DNA of 64,000 nt, taken from DASQPR01 sp963836775 (GTDB lineage: Bacteria; Actinomycetota; Actinomycetes; Mycobacteriales; Micromonosporaceae). Location of the stretch: the NCBI GenBank assembly GCA_963836775.1, contig CAWIKR010000003.1, positions 2,914,001-2,978,000 on the forward strand, written 5' to 3'. Position 1 is the first letter of the stretch. The number at the start of each line of letters is the position of its first letter. The notes under the pieces were generated by a model. The model saw only the letters and a program-made list of their open reading frames with translations. It was not told the origin of the DNA and ran no database searches. The position numbers were made by a program, and so were the translations under genes. This document shows, piece by piece, positions 1-8,475 of the stretch.

Positions 1-738
1 CGCGCCGCCGCTGGTGTTGAACGTGACGTAGCCGCCGCCGCTGAAGGTGCCGCTCGCGGTCACCGCGCGGTCGAAGACCATATCGAAGTACACGCTGTAG
101 GTCGGTGACGCGCCGCAGAAGTGCCCACCGGTCACCGATCCGCTCACCTCGGTGCTGCTCACCACGGTGAAGACCGGGTTGCTCGCGGTCGGGCCGGAGC
201 CGAGCTTGAACAGCAGGTTGGCCTGGGCGGTGGACGGAAAGGTGAACCGGCCCATGCCGCTGCGCGCGGTCGCGGTCAGTTCGGTCGTCACGCCGTTGCC
301 GAGCACAACCTTGTAGTAGCCGGCGTTGCCGACCTCACCGGTGTGCGTGTGGGTGGTCGTCGCGGTTCCGCTGACGGCGCCGACCGTGGGCAGGATCGGC
401 AGGTCACTGCCGCCGTCGCAGCCGGGACCGGAGACGTGCGTCAGCGGAAAGCCGGTGACGGTGCTGTCGTTGTAGGAATACCCGCCGCCTTGCGGCCTGG
501 AGTTGGTGTCCGGGCTCCACTGCACCATGCCGAACGGCACATCGGCACCCGGGAAGGTGTTGCCGCCGTTGGTGGTGCCGAGGAGCGTGTTGACCACGGA
601 TGCCGGATCGGCGACGGCGGCGGCCGCGGGCGCAGCGACCGCGACGACGGCGATCGACGAGCCGACGACCATGGCGGACGCGAGCAGGGCCAGGCGTCTC
701 GTGAGTGAGGGTGGGGTTCTGAGGGGCGTTGTGGACAT
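1..738 (-). CDS. GH92 alpha-mannosidase, secreted (N-terminal part, runs off window)
   Basis: Start of a secreted glycoside hydrolase family 92 enzyme; the family removes alpha-linked mannose in a calcium-dependent way. The reading frame starts at the ATG whose first base is 738 and stays open for 246 codons to the window edge. Residues 1-40 form a signal peptide with an Arg pair and an Ala-rich core. The mature part begins with a typical GH92 beta-sandwich segment: FPGADVPFGMVQWSPDT (about residues 60-76), then a GGGYSYNDS stretch and GFPLTHVSGPGCDGG. The catalytic domain lies outside the window. A GGAAGG ribosome site precedes the start. Divergent from a sugar ABC importer with the same operator motif, which supports a role in glycan foraging. 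GH92 members differ in linkage preference, so the exact substrate is open. Confidence 0.88.
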   Translation of the reverse strand, partial: MSTTPLRTPPSLTRRLALLASAMVVGSSIAVVAVAAPAAAAVADPASVVNTLLGTTNGGNTFPGADVPFGMVQWSPDTNSRPQGGGYSYNDSTVTGFPLTHVSGPGCDGGSDLPILPTVGAVSGTATTTHTHTGEVGNAGYYKVVLGNGVTTELTATARSGMGRFTFPSTAQANLLFKLGSGPTASNPVFTVVSSTEVSGSVTGGHFCGASPTYSVYFDMVFDRAVTASGTFSGGGYVTFNTSGGA

Positions 739-785
739 GTCGGATGCCTTCCGCGAGTTGGGACATTCCTCGCCAAGAGGTGGCA

Positions 786-797
786 GACAACGTTGTC
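786..797. promoter_or_regulatory. LacI-type palindromic operator of the GH92 gene
   Basis: Perfect 12-bp palindrome GACAACGTTGTC. It sits just downstream of the predicted -10 box of the GH92 promoter, where a bound repressor would block transcription. LacI-family operators often have a central CG dyad like this one. A near-identical copy lies at 1132-1143 in front of the divergent transporter operon. The LacI protein encoded at 6986-8010 is the obvious candidate ligand, by inference only. Confidence 0.65.
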
Positions 798-810
798 GCC
801 GTGTCCAACA

Positions 811-839
811 GATAAAACTCATGAACTTGGATGTGTCAA
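811..839 (-). promoter_or_regulatory. Sigma-70-like promoter for GH92 gene
   Basis: On the minus strand a consensus TTGACA (834-839) is followed after 17 bases by TTTATC (811-816). Expected transcription start is near 804, so the palindrome at 786-797 falls about +8 to +18. The spacing and the perfect -35 box make this one of the better promoter matches in the window. Confidence 0.55.
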
Positions 840-1089
840 TGAGTTTGATTGCGTAACTTTCTGTCACATACGCCCGCCGCGCCTGCGCCCCAGGTCGGCG
901 CCCCGACGGACTCGTCGCGACGCCGGCGATTGCCGAACTTGCGCTGCGAAGCCTTGCCACGCCATGGCTTCAGCCGCAGGTCAGCACCGGTTTTCGAAGT
1001 GAAACGCACAGCTGCCGCAGAGCCCGCGGGCGGACGCGGCGTGGCCCTGCGATCGGCACTTCGAGACCGAAACGTGGCCGACACATGGA

Positions 1090-1118
1090 TTGACACGGAA
1101 GTAACACACCCGCACAGT
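1090..1118 (+). promoter_or_regulatory. Promoter of sugar ABC operon
   Basis: TTGACA at 1090-1095 followed after 17 bases by CACAGT (1113-1118), a weak -10. Transcription would start near 1125, immediately before the palindrome at 1132-1143. The rest of the 739-1161 gap between the GH92 gene and the transporter shows no gene. Confidence 0.4.
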
Positions 1119-1131
1119 GGGTCAACAGCAA

Positions 1132-1143
1132 GACAACGATGTC
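1132..1143. promoter_or_regulatory. LacI-type operator of sugar ABC operon
   Basis: GACAACGATGTC differs by one base from the perfect palindrome at 786-797 in front of the divergent GH92 gene. It lies between the predicted promoter and the ribosome site of the binding-protein gene. The shared motif implies one repressor controls both transcription units. Confidence 0.6.
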
Positions 1144-1161
1144 ATGATGACAGGAGGAGCA

Positions 1162-2431
1162 ATGCGGTTCTCGCGACGGACCGCGGTTGCCGTAATCGGC
1201 GCCGTGGCCCTCCTCGCACCTGCGGCCTGCGGCAGCGGCGGCGGTGGTGGCGGTTCCAGTTCCAAGAATGTCGAAGTATTCACATGGTGGGCCGACGGCG
1301 GCGAAAAGGCCGGACTCGACGGCCTGGTCAGCGTCTTTGACACCGCGTGCAGCGGCTACAAGTTCGTCAACGGCGCTGTCGCTGGTGGCGCGGGTTCCAA
1401 TGCGAAGCAGGTGCTGGCATCCCGGCTGCAGCAGAGCGAGCCACCGGACACGTTCCAGGCGCACGCCGGCGCGGAGCTCTCCGACTACATCAACGCCGGC
1501 CAGGTCGAAGACCTGAGCTCGGAATACCAGGAGTGGGGCCTCAACATCGGCATTCCCGAAGGGCCTCCTGGACAACATCACGGTCGGCGGCAAGATCTAC
1601 TCGGTGCCGGCGAACATCCACCGTGCCAACGTCGTCTGGTCCAACAAGAAGGTCCTGAGCGACGCCGGCATCACCAAGGACCCGACCACCATGGCCGAGT
1701 TCATGCGGACCTGGACACGCTCAAGGCCAAGGGCGTCGCGACGCCGCTCGCTCTGGGCAAGGACTGGACCCAGGAGATGCTGTTCGAGGCGGTGCTGATC
1801 TCGGATCTGGGCGCGGACGCGTTCACCGGTCTGTGGAGCGGCAAGACCGACTGGAAGAGCGCTCCGGTCACTGCGGGCATCAACGACTACAAGAAGCTGC
1901 TGTCCTACACCAACAAGGACCGGGACACCTTCGACTGGACCGACGCCGAGAAGCTCATCATGGACGGCAAGGCCGGTTTCCAGCTGATGGGTGACTGGGA
2001 GGCGGCCGACCTCGACGCCAAGGGCTTCAAGGACTACGGCTACTTCGTTTTCCCCGGCAACGGCACCGCTTACCAGTGGTTGGCCGACTCGTTCGTGCTG
2101 CCCAAGGGTGCCAAGGACCCGGACGGCACCAAGTGCTGGCTGAAGACGGTCGGCAGCGCCGACGGCCAGAAGGCGTTCAACACCAAGAAGGGCTCGATTC
2201 CGGCCCGGACCGACGCCAACCCATCCGACTACCCGACCTACCAGCAGGCCGCCATGGCGGACTGGAAGGCCGACACCGCCGTCCCGTCGTGCCCGCACGG
2301 CTCCGCGTGCTCGCAGGGCTGGCAGGGCGCGGTCGAACTCGGCACAGGGCAAGTTCTCCACCGATGGCAACGTGGCGGCGCTCCAGAGCGCGCTGGCCGC
2401 GGCGGCCCAGCAGTACGGACCGAAGAGCTAA
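1162..2431 (+). CDS. Sugar ABC transporter substrate-binding lipoprotein (three indels)
   Basis: Extracellular solute-binding protein of the CUT1 carbohydrate ABC family, which captures a sugar outside the membrane and delivers it to the permeases downstream. The start is the ATG at 1162, preceded by AGGAGG. An N-terminal signal peptide ends at a lipobox-like Cys followed by a Gly/Ser linker, then the mature start VEVFTWW. Three single-base lesions break the frame: an extra G near 1565, a missing G near 1708 and an extra G near 2347. The first two compensate each other. Correcting them gives one continuous protein of about 420 residues with PANIHRANVVWSNKK in the middle and ending QYGPKS. Usual family length is 410-440. 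The lesions look like sequence errors. No ATPase gene follows; actinobacterial CUT1 systems usually share MsiK. Confidence 0.85.
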
Positions 2432-2441
2432 CTGCCTGATG

Positions 2442-2478
2442 CCGGGTGCGGCGGTTCTACTGGAACCGCCGCACCCGG
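2442..2478 (+). terminator. Strong hairpin between binding protein and permease genes
   Basis: Perfect 16-bp stem (arm CCGGGTGCGGCGGTTC) with a 5-base loop starts 10 bases after the binding-protein stop. There is no U-run. In binding-protein operons such a hairpin often protects or partly terminates the message so that the binding protein is made in excess over the permeases. That role is inferred here. Confidence 0.6.
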
Positions 2479-2575
2479 TCGCGGCAGCTTCGCCGGGCCG
2501 AGGCTCGAAGGCAGTTGCTGCCAGCTAATCAGCCGGTTCTCGTTCTTCCCGCACCGTGCTCTTGGAGGTCGGCAC

Positions 2576-3472
2576 ATGCGCTATCGACTGCGACGGTGGG
2601 CACCCGGTCTGCTGCTCATCTCACCCTCACTGATCCTGCTGGCGATATTCGTCTACGGCCTGATCGGCTGGACCATCAACCTGTCACTTCAGGATCGCCA
2701 CACAGCCCTGCCGTCCAAGGGATTCGCCGGGCTGTCCAACTACACGGACCTGTTCACCCACGACATCAACGACCGGTTCGTGCACTCGCTCAAGAACCTC
2801 GCGGTCTTCACCGTCGTGTTCATCGGCGGCGCACTGATCCTCGGACTCATTTGGGCTCTGCTGCTGGAACGCCGGACCCGGGCCGAGGGTCTGTTCCGCA
2901 CGCTCTACCTCTTCCCGATGGCGGTTTCGTTCGTGGCATCCGGCGTGGTGTGGCGCTGGCTGATGAACCCGAGCAAGGGCAGCGACGCCGGCGGCATCAA
3001 CGCCATCTTCGGCGACCTGCACCTGTCGTTCCTGCAGAGCAACTGGTGGACCAACCCCAACTGGGGCATGGCGGCGATGGCGATGCCGGCGATCTGGCAG
3101 CTGGCCGGCTACGTGATGGCGCTGTTCCTGGCCGGATTCCGGGGCATCCCGGGCGAGCTCCGGGAGGCCGCGACCGTCGACGGGGCCAGCACCTACCAGC
3201 TCTACCGGCACGTTCTGTTCCCGCAGCTGACGCCGGTCACGCTGTCGGCGCTGATCATCACCGGCCACATGTCGATGAAGATGTTCGACCTGATCATGTC
3301 GGTCTCCGGCGCTCAGTGGCTCACCGAAGTGCCCTCGGTCTACGTCTGGCAGACCCTGCTCACCAGCGACTACGCGAAGGCCGCCGCGATCTCGACGATC
3401 CTGCTGCTGTTGGTCGCCGTGCTGATCGTGCCGTATCTGATCCACGTCTACCGAGCGGAGAAGACCAGGTGA
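2576..3472 (+). CDS. Sugar ABC transporter permease (MalF/UgpA type)
   Basis: Integral membrane permease of a CUT1 importer, 298 residues, intact. About six membrane helices can be read, starting with one at residues 10-33 and ending with one at about 265-290. The cytoplasmic EAA loop that docks the ATPase is clear near residues 205-225 (GELREAATVDGASTYQLYRH). GGAGG at 2564-2568 gives the start. The last codons overlap the start of the second permease, so the two are translationally coupled. The substrate cannot be read from the permease itself. Neighbours (GH92 mannosidase, sugar isomerase, sugar kinase) suggest mannose or a short manno-oligosaccharide. Confidence 0.9.
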   Translation: MRYRLRRWAPGLLLISPSLILLAIFVYGLIGWTINLSLQDRHTALPSKGFAGLSNYTDLFTHDINDRFVHSLKNLAVFTVVFIGGALILGLIWALLLERRTRAEGLFRTLYLFPMAVSFVASGVVWRWLMNPSKGSDAGGINAIFGDLHLSFLQSNWWTNPNWGMAAMAMPAIWQLAGYVMALFLAGFRGIPGELREAATVDGASTYQLYRHVLFPQLTPVTLSALIITGHMSMKMFDLIMSVSGAQWLTEVPSVYVWQTLLTSDYAKAAAISTILLLLVAVLIVPYLIHVYRAEKTR

Positions 3473-4366
3473 CCACCACCGATCTGGCCCGCCCCATCGC
3501 GACGCCGGCCCCGATCCTGCCCAGCCCGCAGACCGCTTCGAAGGCCGCCGGCACGGTGGCGCGCGCGCTGAAATACCTGCTGCTTATCTTCTTCGTCATC
3601 ATCGTGCTGATGCCGGTCTACGTGCTCGTGGTGACCAGCTTCAAGTCCGGCGCCGAGATCGGCGTGACCGGCCAGTGGAACCTTCCCCACCACTGGACCT
3701 GGGCCAGCTGGAGCAAGGCCTGGACGGCCCTCGCCCCGGCCTTCGGCCGGACCTTCGAGCTGGCCATTCCGGTGGCGCTGATCTCCTCGCTGATCGGCGC
3801 CGCGAACGGGTTCGTGCTGTCCCGGTGGCGGTTCCCCGGCGCCGACGTGGTGTTCTCGCTGATCCTGTTCGGCATGTTCATTCCGTACCAGGCCGTGATG
3901 ATCCCGCTGCGGCAGATCGTGGTGTGGATCGGACATCCGCCCGGGCATCCCGACGCTGATCTTCGTGCACGTCATCTACGGCATCCCGATCTGCACGCTG
4001 ATCCTGCGCAACTACTACGCCACTGTGGTGCCCGAGGAGATCATCGAGGCGGCGCGGGTGGATGGCGCCGGCATGCTGCGCACCTTCACGCGGATCATCC
4101 TGCCGATCTCCGCGCCGGGCTTCGTGGTGACCATCATCTGGCAGTTCACGTCGTCGTGGAACGACTACCTATTCGCCATCTTCTTATCGAATACCAGCAA
4201 CGGCCCGATCACCATCGCGCTCAACGCGCTGGCCGGGGCGCAATCGCCGGACTACGCGGCCAGCATGGCCGGCGCGCTGATCACGTCACTGCCGACGCTC
4301 GTTGTCTACATCCTGCTCGGCAGCTGGTTCATCGGCGGCCTGATGGCCGGATCGGTGAAGAGCTGA
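3469..4366 (+). CDS. Sugar ABC transporter permease (MalG type, one indel)
   Basis: Second permease of the importer. It starts with a GTG at 3469 that overlaps the previous stop (GTGA), preceded by a GAGCGGAG-like ribosome site. A long cytoplasmic N-terminus leads into the first helix at about residues 37-58. The EAA loop is EEIIEAARVDGAGMLRTF near the C-terminal third. The frame is broken near 3930-3936: before it the protein reads MIPLRQIVVWIG, after it VIYGIPICTLILRNYYAT, both standard for this family. An indel in the GC-rich stretch between them restores a protein of about 298 residues. The gene ends one base before the ATG of the isomerase gene. Confidence 0.85.
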
Positions 4367-4367
4367 C

Positions 4368-5692
4368 ATGACCGACCTTGTTGGGTTGCCGGAACTGGAT
4401 TTCGGCGGCTCGCGGCCGTGGACCGCGCTGCCGAGCCACCGTGACTGGCTGCACCGCCAGGCTCGGGAGCTGACCCGGTTCGCCCGGGCGTCGGTGCGAG
4501 CCGACGGCGGCTTCTGGTGGCTCGACGACGCCGGCCGGCCGGACCCGTCGCAACCGTTGCACACCTGGATCGCATGCCGGATGACGCACGTCTTCGGCCT
4601 GGCCAATCTCCAGGGTGAGCCGGGAGCTGGGCCGATCGCCGACCACGGCGTCGCGGCTCTGTCCGGCCTGCTTCGGGACCCGCAGCACGGCGGCTGGTTC
4701 GGCAGCGTGAGCGGCGACGGCCGGCCGGTCGATGACCGCAAGGCGGCGTACCCGCATGCGTTTGTGGTCCTGGCCGCGAGCACCGCGACCCGCGCGCGGC
4801 GGCCCGGTGCCGCCGACCTGCTGCGCGCCGCCCTCGACGTGGTCAGCGAGCGGTTCTGGGACGAGGATGCGGGCCGGACCCGGGAGTCCTGGTCGCGCGA
4901 CTGGTCGACGGAGGAGGACTACCGCGGGGCCAACAGCAGCATGCACATGGTGGAGGCGTTCCTGGCCGCAGGTGACGCCACCGGCGACCGACAGTGGTAT
5001 TGCGCGAGCGCTGCGGATCTGCCAGCACCTGATCCATGATGTCGCGGCCGGGCACGAATGGCGGCTGCCCGAGCACTTCGACACCGACTGGCGGCCGCTG
5101 CTGGACTATCACGCCGATCAGCCCGCCGATCAGTTCCGGCCGTTCGGCTCGACCGTCGGCCACTGGCTGGAGTGGTCGCGACTGCTGCTGCACCTGGAGT
5201 CGGCGCTGCTCGACCCGCCGACCTGGTTGTTCAGCGACGCTCAAGCACTGTTCTTCGCGGCGGTGCGCCGCGGGTGGGCGGTCGACGGAGCCGACGGTCT
5301 GGTCTACACGGTCGCGTTCGACGACAAGCCGGTGGTGCGGGCACGGATGCACTGGGTGGTGGCGGAAGCGATCGCCGCGGCCGCGGTGCTGCGGGCCCGC
5401 ACCGGCGACTGGCAGTTCGAAGCGTGGTATCGCACCTTCTGGGACTACGCCGAGCGGTATCTGATCGATTCCGAGCAGGGCAGCTGGCGGCACGAACTCG
5501 ATCCGGACAACCGGCCGGCCGCGGTCCACCTGGAGCGGCAAGCCCGACGTCTACCACGCCTACCAGGCGGCGCTCATTCCGACGTTGCCGATCGCACCGG
5601 CGCTCGCCGGTGCGGTTGGTGCTGACGGCGGCGTTGGTCATGACGGCGTGGTCGGCTCCGACGGAGTCATTGCGAAGGCGACCGGAGAGTGA
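4368..5692 (+). CDS. AGE-family sugar isomerase/epimerase (two indels)
   Basis: Member of the N-acylglucosamine 2-epimerase superfamily, (alpha/alpha)6-barrel enzymes that include D-mannose isomerase and YihS. They interconvert unphosphorylated aldoses and ketoses, or epimerise N-acylglucosamine. The N-terminal part reads HTWIACRMTHVFGLANL and YPHAFVVLAASTA; the C-terminal part reads WRHELDP and, after correction, GKPDVYHAYQAALIP, a hallmark of the family. Two single-base insertions interrupt the frame, a T near 5000 and a C near 5526. Corrected length is about 440 residues, somewhat longer than the usual 390-420. It lies one base after the second permease and upstream of a PfkB kinase, so mannose to fructose followed by fructose phosphorylation is the likeliest route. 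No biochemical proof is visible. Confidence 0.8.
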
Positions 5693-5735
5693 ACATCGCA
5701 GCGCCGCAGGGAGCGGAGCGAATCTGGAGCCGAGC

Positions 5736-6692
5736 GTGAGCGCGGACGCCGAGATCGTGGTGGCCGGCGAAGCCGTTATCGACCTGGTCGACGATGGCGA
5801 CGGCGAGCGCTTCCGCGCCGTCCCGGGTGGCTCGCCGGCGAACGTCGCGGTGGCGCTGGCCCGGCTCGGCCGGCCGGTGCGAATGCTCGCCCGGCTCAGC
5901 GACGACACGTTCGGACGCCGACTGCAAAACCACCTGTCCCGCAGCGGAGTCGACCTGAGCTGGTGCGTGACCGCGCCGGAACCGGCCGCACTCGCGGTCG
6001 CGTCGCTGGATCCGGCCGGGCGCGCCGCTTACGACTTCTATCTGGACGGCGCCGCGGACTGGCAGTGGAGCCCGGATGAACTGATCCGTCCGGCACCGCC
6101 GGTGGTCGCGGTGCACACCGGGTCGCTGGCGCTGGCGTTGCCGCCCGGAAATCTCGTCCTCGAAGACTTCCTCAAACACGAGCACGATCGCGGCCAGGTG
6201 ACGATCTCGATCGACCTGAACCTGCGCCCGTCGATCGTTGGCGACGTGGTTGCCGAGCGGGCCCGAGTGGGCCGCCAGATCCGGCACGCTCACCTGGTCA
6301 AGGCCAGCGACGAGGACTTGGCCTGGCTCTATCCGGGACGCCCGGTCGACGAGATCGCGGCTGGGTGGCGGGCATCGGGAGTCGCCTGCAGCGTCATCAC
6401 GCTCGGCGCTCGGGGTGCGTACCTCCTCGGGCCGACCGGAGTGGCGCACCATCAGACGGCCCGGCCGATCGAGGTGGTCGACACCGTCGGCGCCGGCGAC
6501 GCGTTCACCGGCGGCATGCTCGCGGCGCTCGCGTCGATCGGAGCGCTCGGCGCCGACCCGAACCGGCGGCTGGCGGCTGTGACCCCGCAGCAATGGCTGT
6601 CCGTGCTGGATCAGGCCAGTGTCGTGGCCGCTCTGACCTGCATGCGGCGCGGCGCCGATTCACCAACCCGCGAGGAGCTGGCGGCGTTCTGA
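5736..6692 (+). CDS. PfkB-family sugar kinase (probable fructokinase)
   Basis: Ribokinase/PfkB-fold kinase of 318 residues that transfers phosphate from ATP to a sugar in the cytoplasm. The N-terminal signature GGSPANVAVALARLG is at about residues 29-43. The C-terminal active-site signature DTVGAGDAFTGG, with the catalytic Asp, is at about residues 249-260. The GTG start at 5736 follows a GGAG ribosome site at suitable spacing. Overall spacing and the Gly-rich N-terminal motif fit fructokinases best, and a fructokinase would complete a mannose to fructose to fructose-6-phosphate path with the isomerase upstream. The stop codon lies inside the first unit of the 6688-6996 repeat array. Confidence 0.85.
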   Translation: MSADAEIVVAGEAVIDLVDDGDGERFRAVPGGSPANVAVALARLGRPVRMLARLSDDTFGRRLQNHLSRSGVDLSWCVTAPEPAALAVASLDPAGRAAYDFYLDGAADWQWSPDELIRPAPPVVAVHTGSLALALPPGNLVLEDFLKHEHDRGQVTISIDLNLRPSIVGDVVAERARVGRQIRHAHLVKASDEDLAWLYPGRPVDEIAAGWRASGVACSVITLGARGAYLLGPTGVAHHQTARPIEVVDTVGAGDAFTGGMLAALASIGALGADPNRRLAAVTPQQWLSVLDQASVVAALTCMRRGADSPTREELAAF

Positions 6693-6996
6693 CGCGGGGG
6701 TAACGCAGGCCTCTGACGCGGGGCTACCGCAAGCCGCGGTCGATCGGCTACCGCAGGCCTCTGACGCGGGCTAACGCAGGCCTCTGACGCGGGGCTACCG
6801 CAGGCCTCTGACGCGGGGCTACCGCAGGCCTCTGACGCGGGGCTACCGCAAGCCGCGGTCGATCGGCTACCGCAGGCCTCTGACGCGGGCTAACGCAGGC
6901 CTCTGACGCGGGGGTAACGCAGGCCTCTGACGCGGGGGTAACGCAGGCCTCTGACGCGGGGGTAACGCAGGCCTCTGACGCGGGGCTACCGCAGGC
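6688..6996. repeat. Tandem array of eleven 23-24 bp units derived from the lacI 3' end
   Basis: Eleven head-to-tail units share the core TCTGACGCGGGGCTACCGCA with small variants (GGGGGTAACGC, GGGCTAACGC). Units 2 and 6 carry an extra 24 bp, and the pair 2-3 is repeated as 6-7, so a higher-order duplication occurred. The first unit overlaps the TGA of the PfkB gene and the last contains the TAG of the converging lacI gene. Read on the minus strand, each unit equals the final codons GGC CTG CGG TAG of lacI plus 12 downstream bases. The extra 24 bp in the two long units match about seven codons further into lacI with two mismatches. No unique spacers are present, so this is not CRISPR. Confidence 0.9.
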
Positions 6997-8010
6997 CGCG
7001 CTCGATCAGCTGCGTCGGCACGATGGTGGTGGTGGGCCAGGACTTGTCGCCGCTTCGATCCGGTGCGAACAGCCGGTCGGCGGCGAGCCGGCCGAGCTCC
7101 CGTGGGTCGTAGGCGATCAGCGTCAGCGGTCGTGGCATCAGGTGCGACAGCTCGAAGTCGTCGAAGCCGAGCAGCGCCGCGTCGTCGCCCCGCCGGCACA
7201 GCTCCTGCAGCGCACCGACGGTGATGCCGGTTGTTGGTGCAGAAGAACGCGGTCGGCGGGTCGGCGAGGTCGAGCATCTCCGCCACCACACGGGCCGCGT
7301 CGTCCGGGCTCTTCACGCCGTCGCGGATCAGCGCTTCGTCATAGCGCAGATCGGCGGCGGCGAACTCGGCCTGCGCGCCGGCGAGGCGCTCGCGCATCGT
7401 GTAGACAGTCAGCGAATCGAGCAGAACGCCGATGCGGCGGTGCCCTTCGGCGAGCAGCTTGCGGATCCCGGCCCGGCTGCCGCCCTGGTTGTCCAGCAGC
7501 ACCGTGTCGGCGAGCAGGTGACCGGGCGGCCGGTCCAGGAAGACCACCGGCAGGCCCATGTCGATCTCGCGGCGCAGGAACGAGTGGTCCTGGCCGGCCG
7601 GCACCACGAGCAGGCCGTCGACCCGGCGCGACGGCCAGGTCGAGCAGCAGCGACTTCTCCTTTTCCGGATCCTCCTCGGACGAGGTCGTGATCAGGAGAC
7701 TGTCGTGCGCCGCGGCGATCTCCGCGGTGACGCTCGCGATCGTCGCGTAGAACGGGTTGGTGATCTCCTCGATCAGCAGCCCGACAGTCGCGTTGACGCT
7801 GGGTGAGCGCAGGTTGCGAGCGATGTCGTTGCGCCGGAAGCCCAACTCGGCAATCGCGGCGAGGACCCGGTGGACGAGTTCCTGGGCCACCGCCGGCTCA
7901 TTGTTGACCACTCGCGAGACCGTCTTCAGGCTGACGCCGGCGTGCTTGGCCACATCGACCATAGTGGGACGTCGCGGAGGCGACAGCCGGGCCGCCGGGC
8001 GCGTCGTCAT
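6986..8010 (-). CDS. LacI-family repressor (two indels)
   Basis: Transcriptional repressor with an N-terminal LacI helix-turn-helix (MVDVAKHAGVSLKTVSRVVN, about residues 18-37), hinge, and periplasmic-binding-protein-like sugar domain (LLIEEITNPFYA, VVFLDRPP, LLGFDDFEL, IAYDPRELG). Start is ATG at 8010. The frame is broken near 7636 and again near 7229-7239. Both sides of each break read as standard family sequence (SLLLDLAVA before; VPAGQDHSF after; FFCTNN before; ITVGALQEL after). Corrected length is about 341 residues, normal for LacI. It ends at a TAG inside the repeat array. It converges on the sugar catabolism operon and is the best candidate to bind the two GACAACG-type operators near 790 and 1138. 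Confidence 0.85.
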
Positions 8011-8171
8011 AGATCATCCTCGCAAGGTCGGGTGTGCCGCGATTCTACGTCGGCACCGGTTCCGGGCCGGGACCGCATAGCGCCGCACGGATGGTGCGCA
8101 ACGATGAGCACGGTCCGTCACGGATGCCGGTTCACGGTTCGGGTTCGGCTCGCCGGAACTCCGCTGCTGGT

Positions 8172-8345
8172 CGCTCGCTCGTCGCAAGGGTGATCGCGCT
8201 GTCCTCGGGCTGAGGCTGTGGGCCGGGGCGCGCCTTCGCTCGCGTCGCTCTTCGCTCGTCGCGAGGGTGATCGCAGGTCCGCGGGCCGGGGCTGCCGGGC
8301 TTGGGGCGCGCCTTCGCTCGCGTCGCTCTTCGCTCGTCGCGATTT
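8172..8345. repeat. About 80-bp imperfect direct repeat
   Basis: The block GGCGCGCCTTCGCTCGCGTC plus TCTTCGCTCGTCGCGA occurs at about 8226-8265 and again at about 8309-8344. A third, partial copy of its right part (GCTCGTCGCAAGGGTGATCGC) is at about 8174-8195. There is no gene here. It begins the 1.3-kb noncoding gap between lacI and the membrane operon. Confidence 0.7.
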
Positions 8346-8475
8346 GCCGGCACTGCGAGCCCGAGAGTGCAGACCAGCCGCACTAATCGTGGACTAATGA
8401 CGAGATCTCGCGAAAAGTCGACGATTAGCCGGCGCCCGCAAGATCGTAAAGTGCGGGGCACAGAGCTCGGCCCGC

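Noticed and set aside
6688..6996. Possible CRISPR array
   Set aside because: Units follow each other without unique spacers and are copies of the lacI 3' end; no cas genes are in the window.
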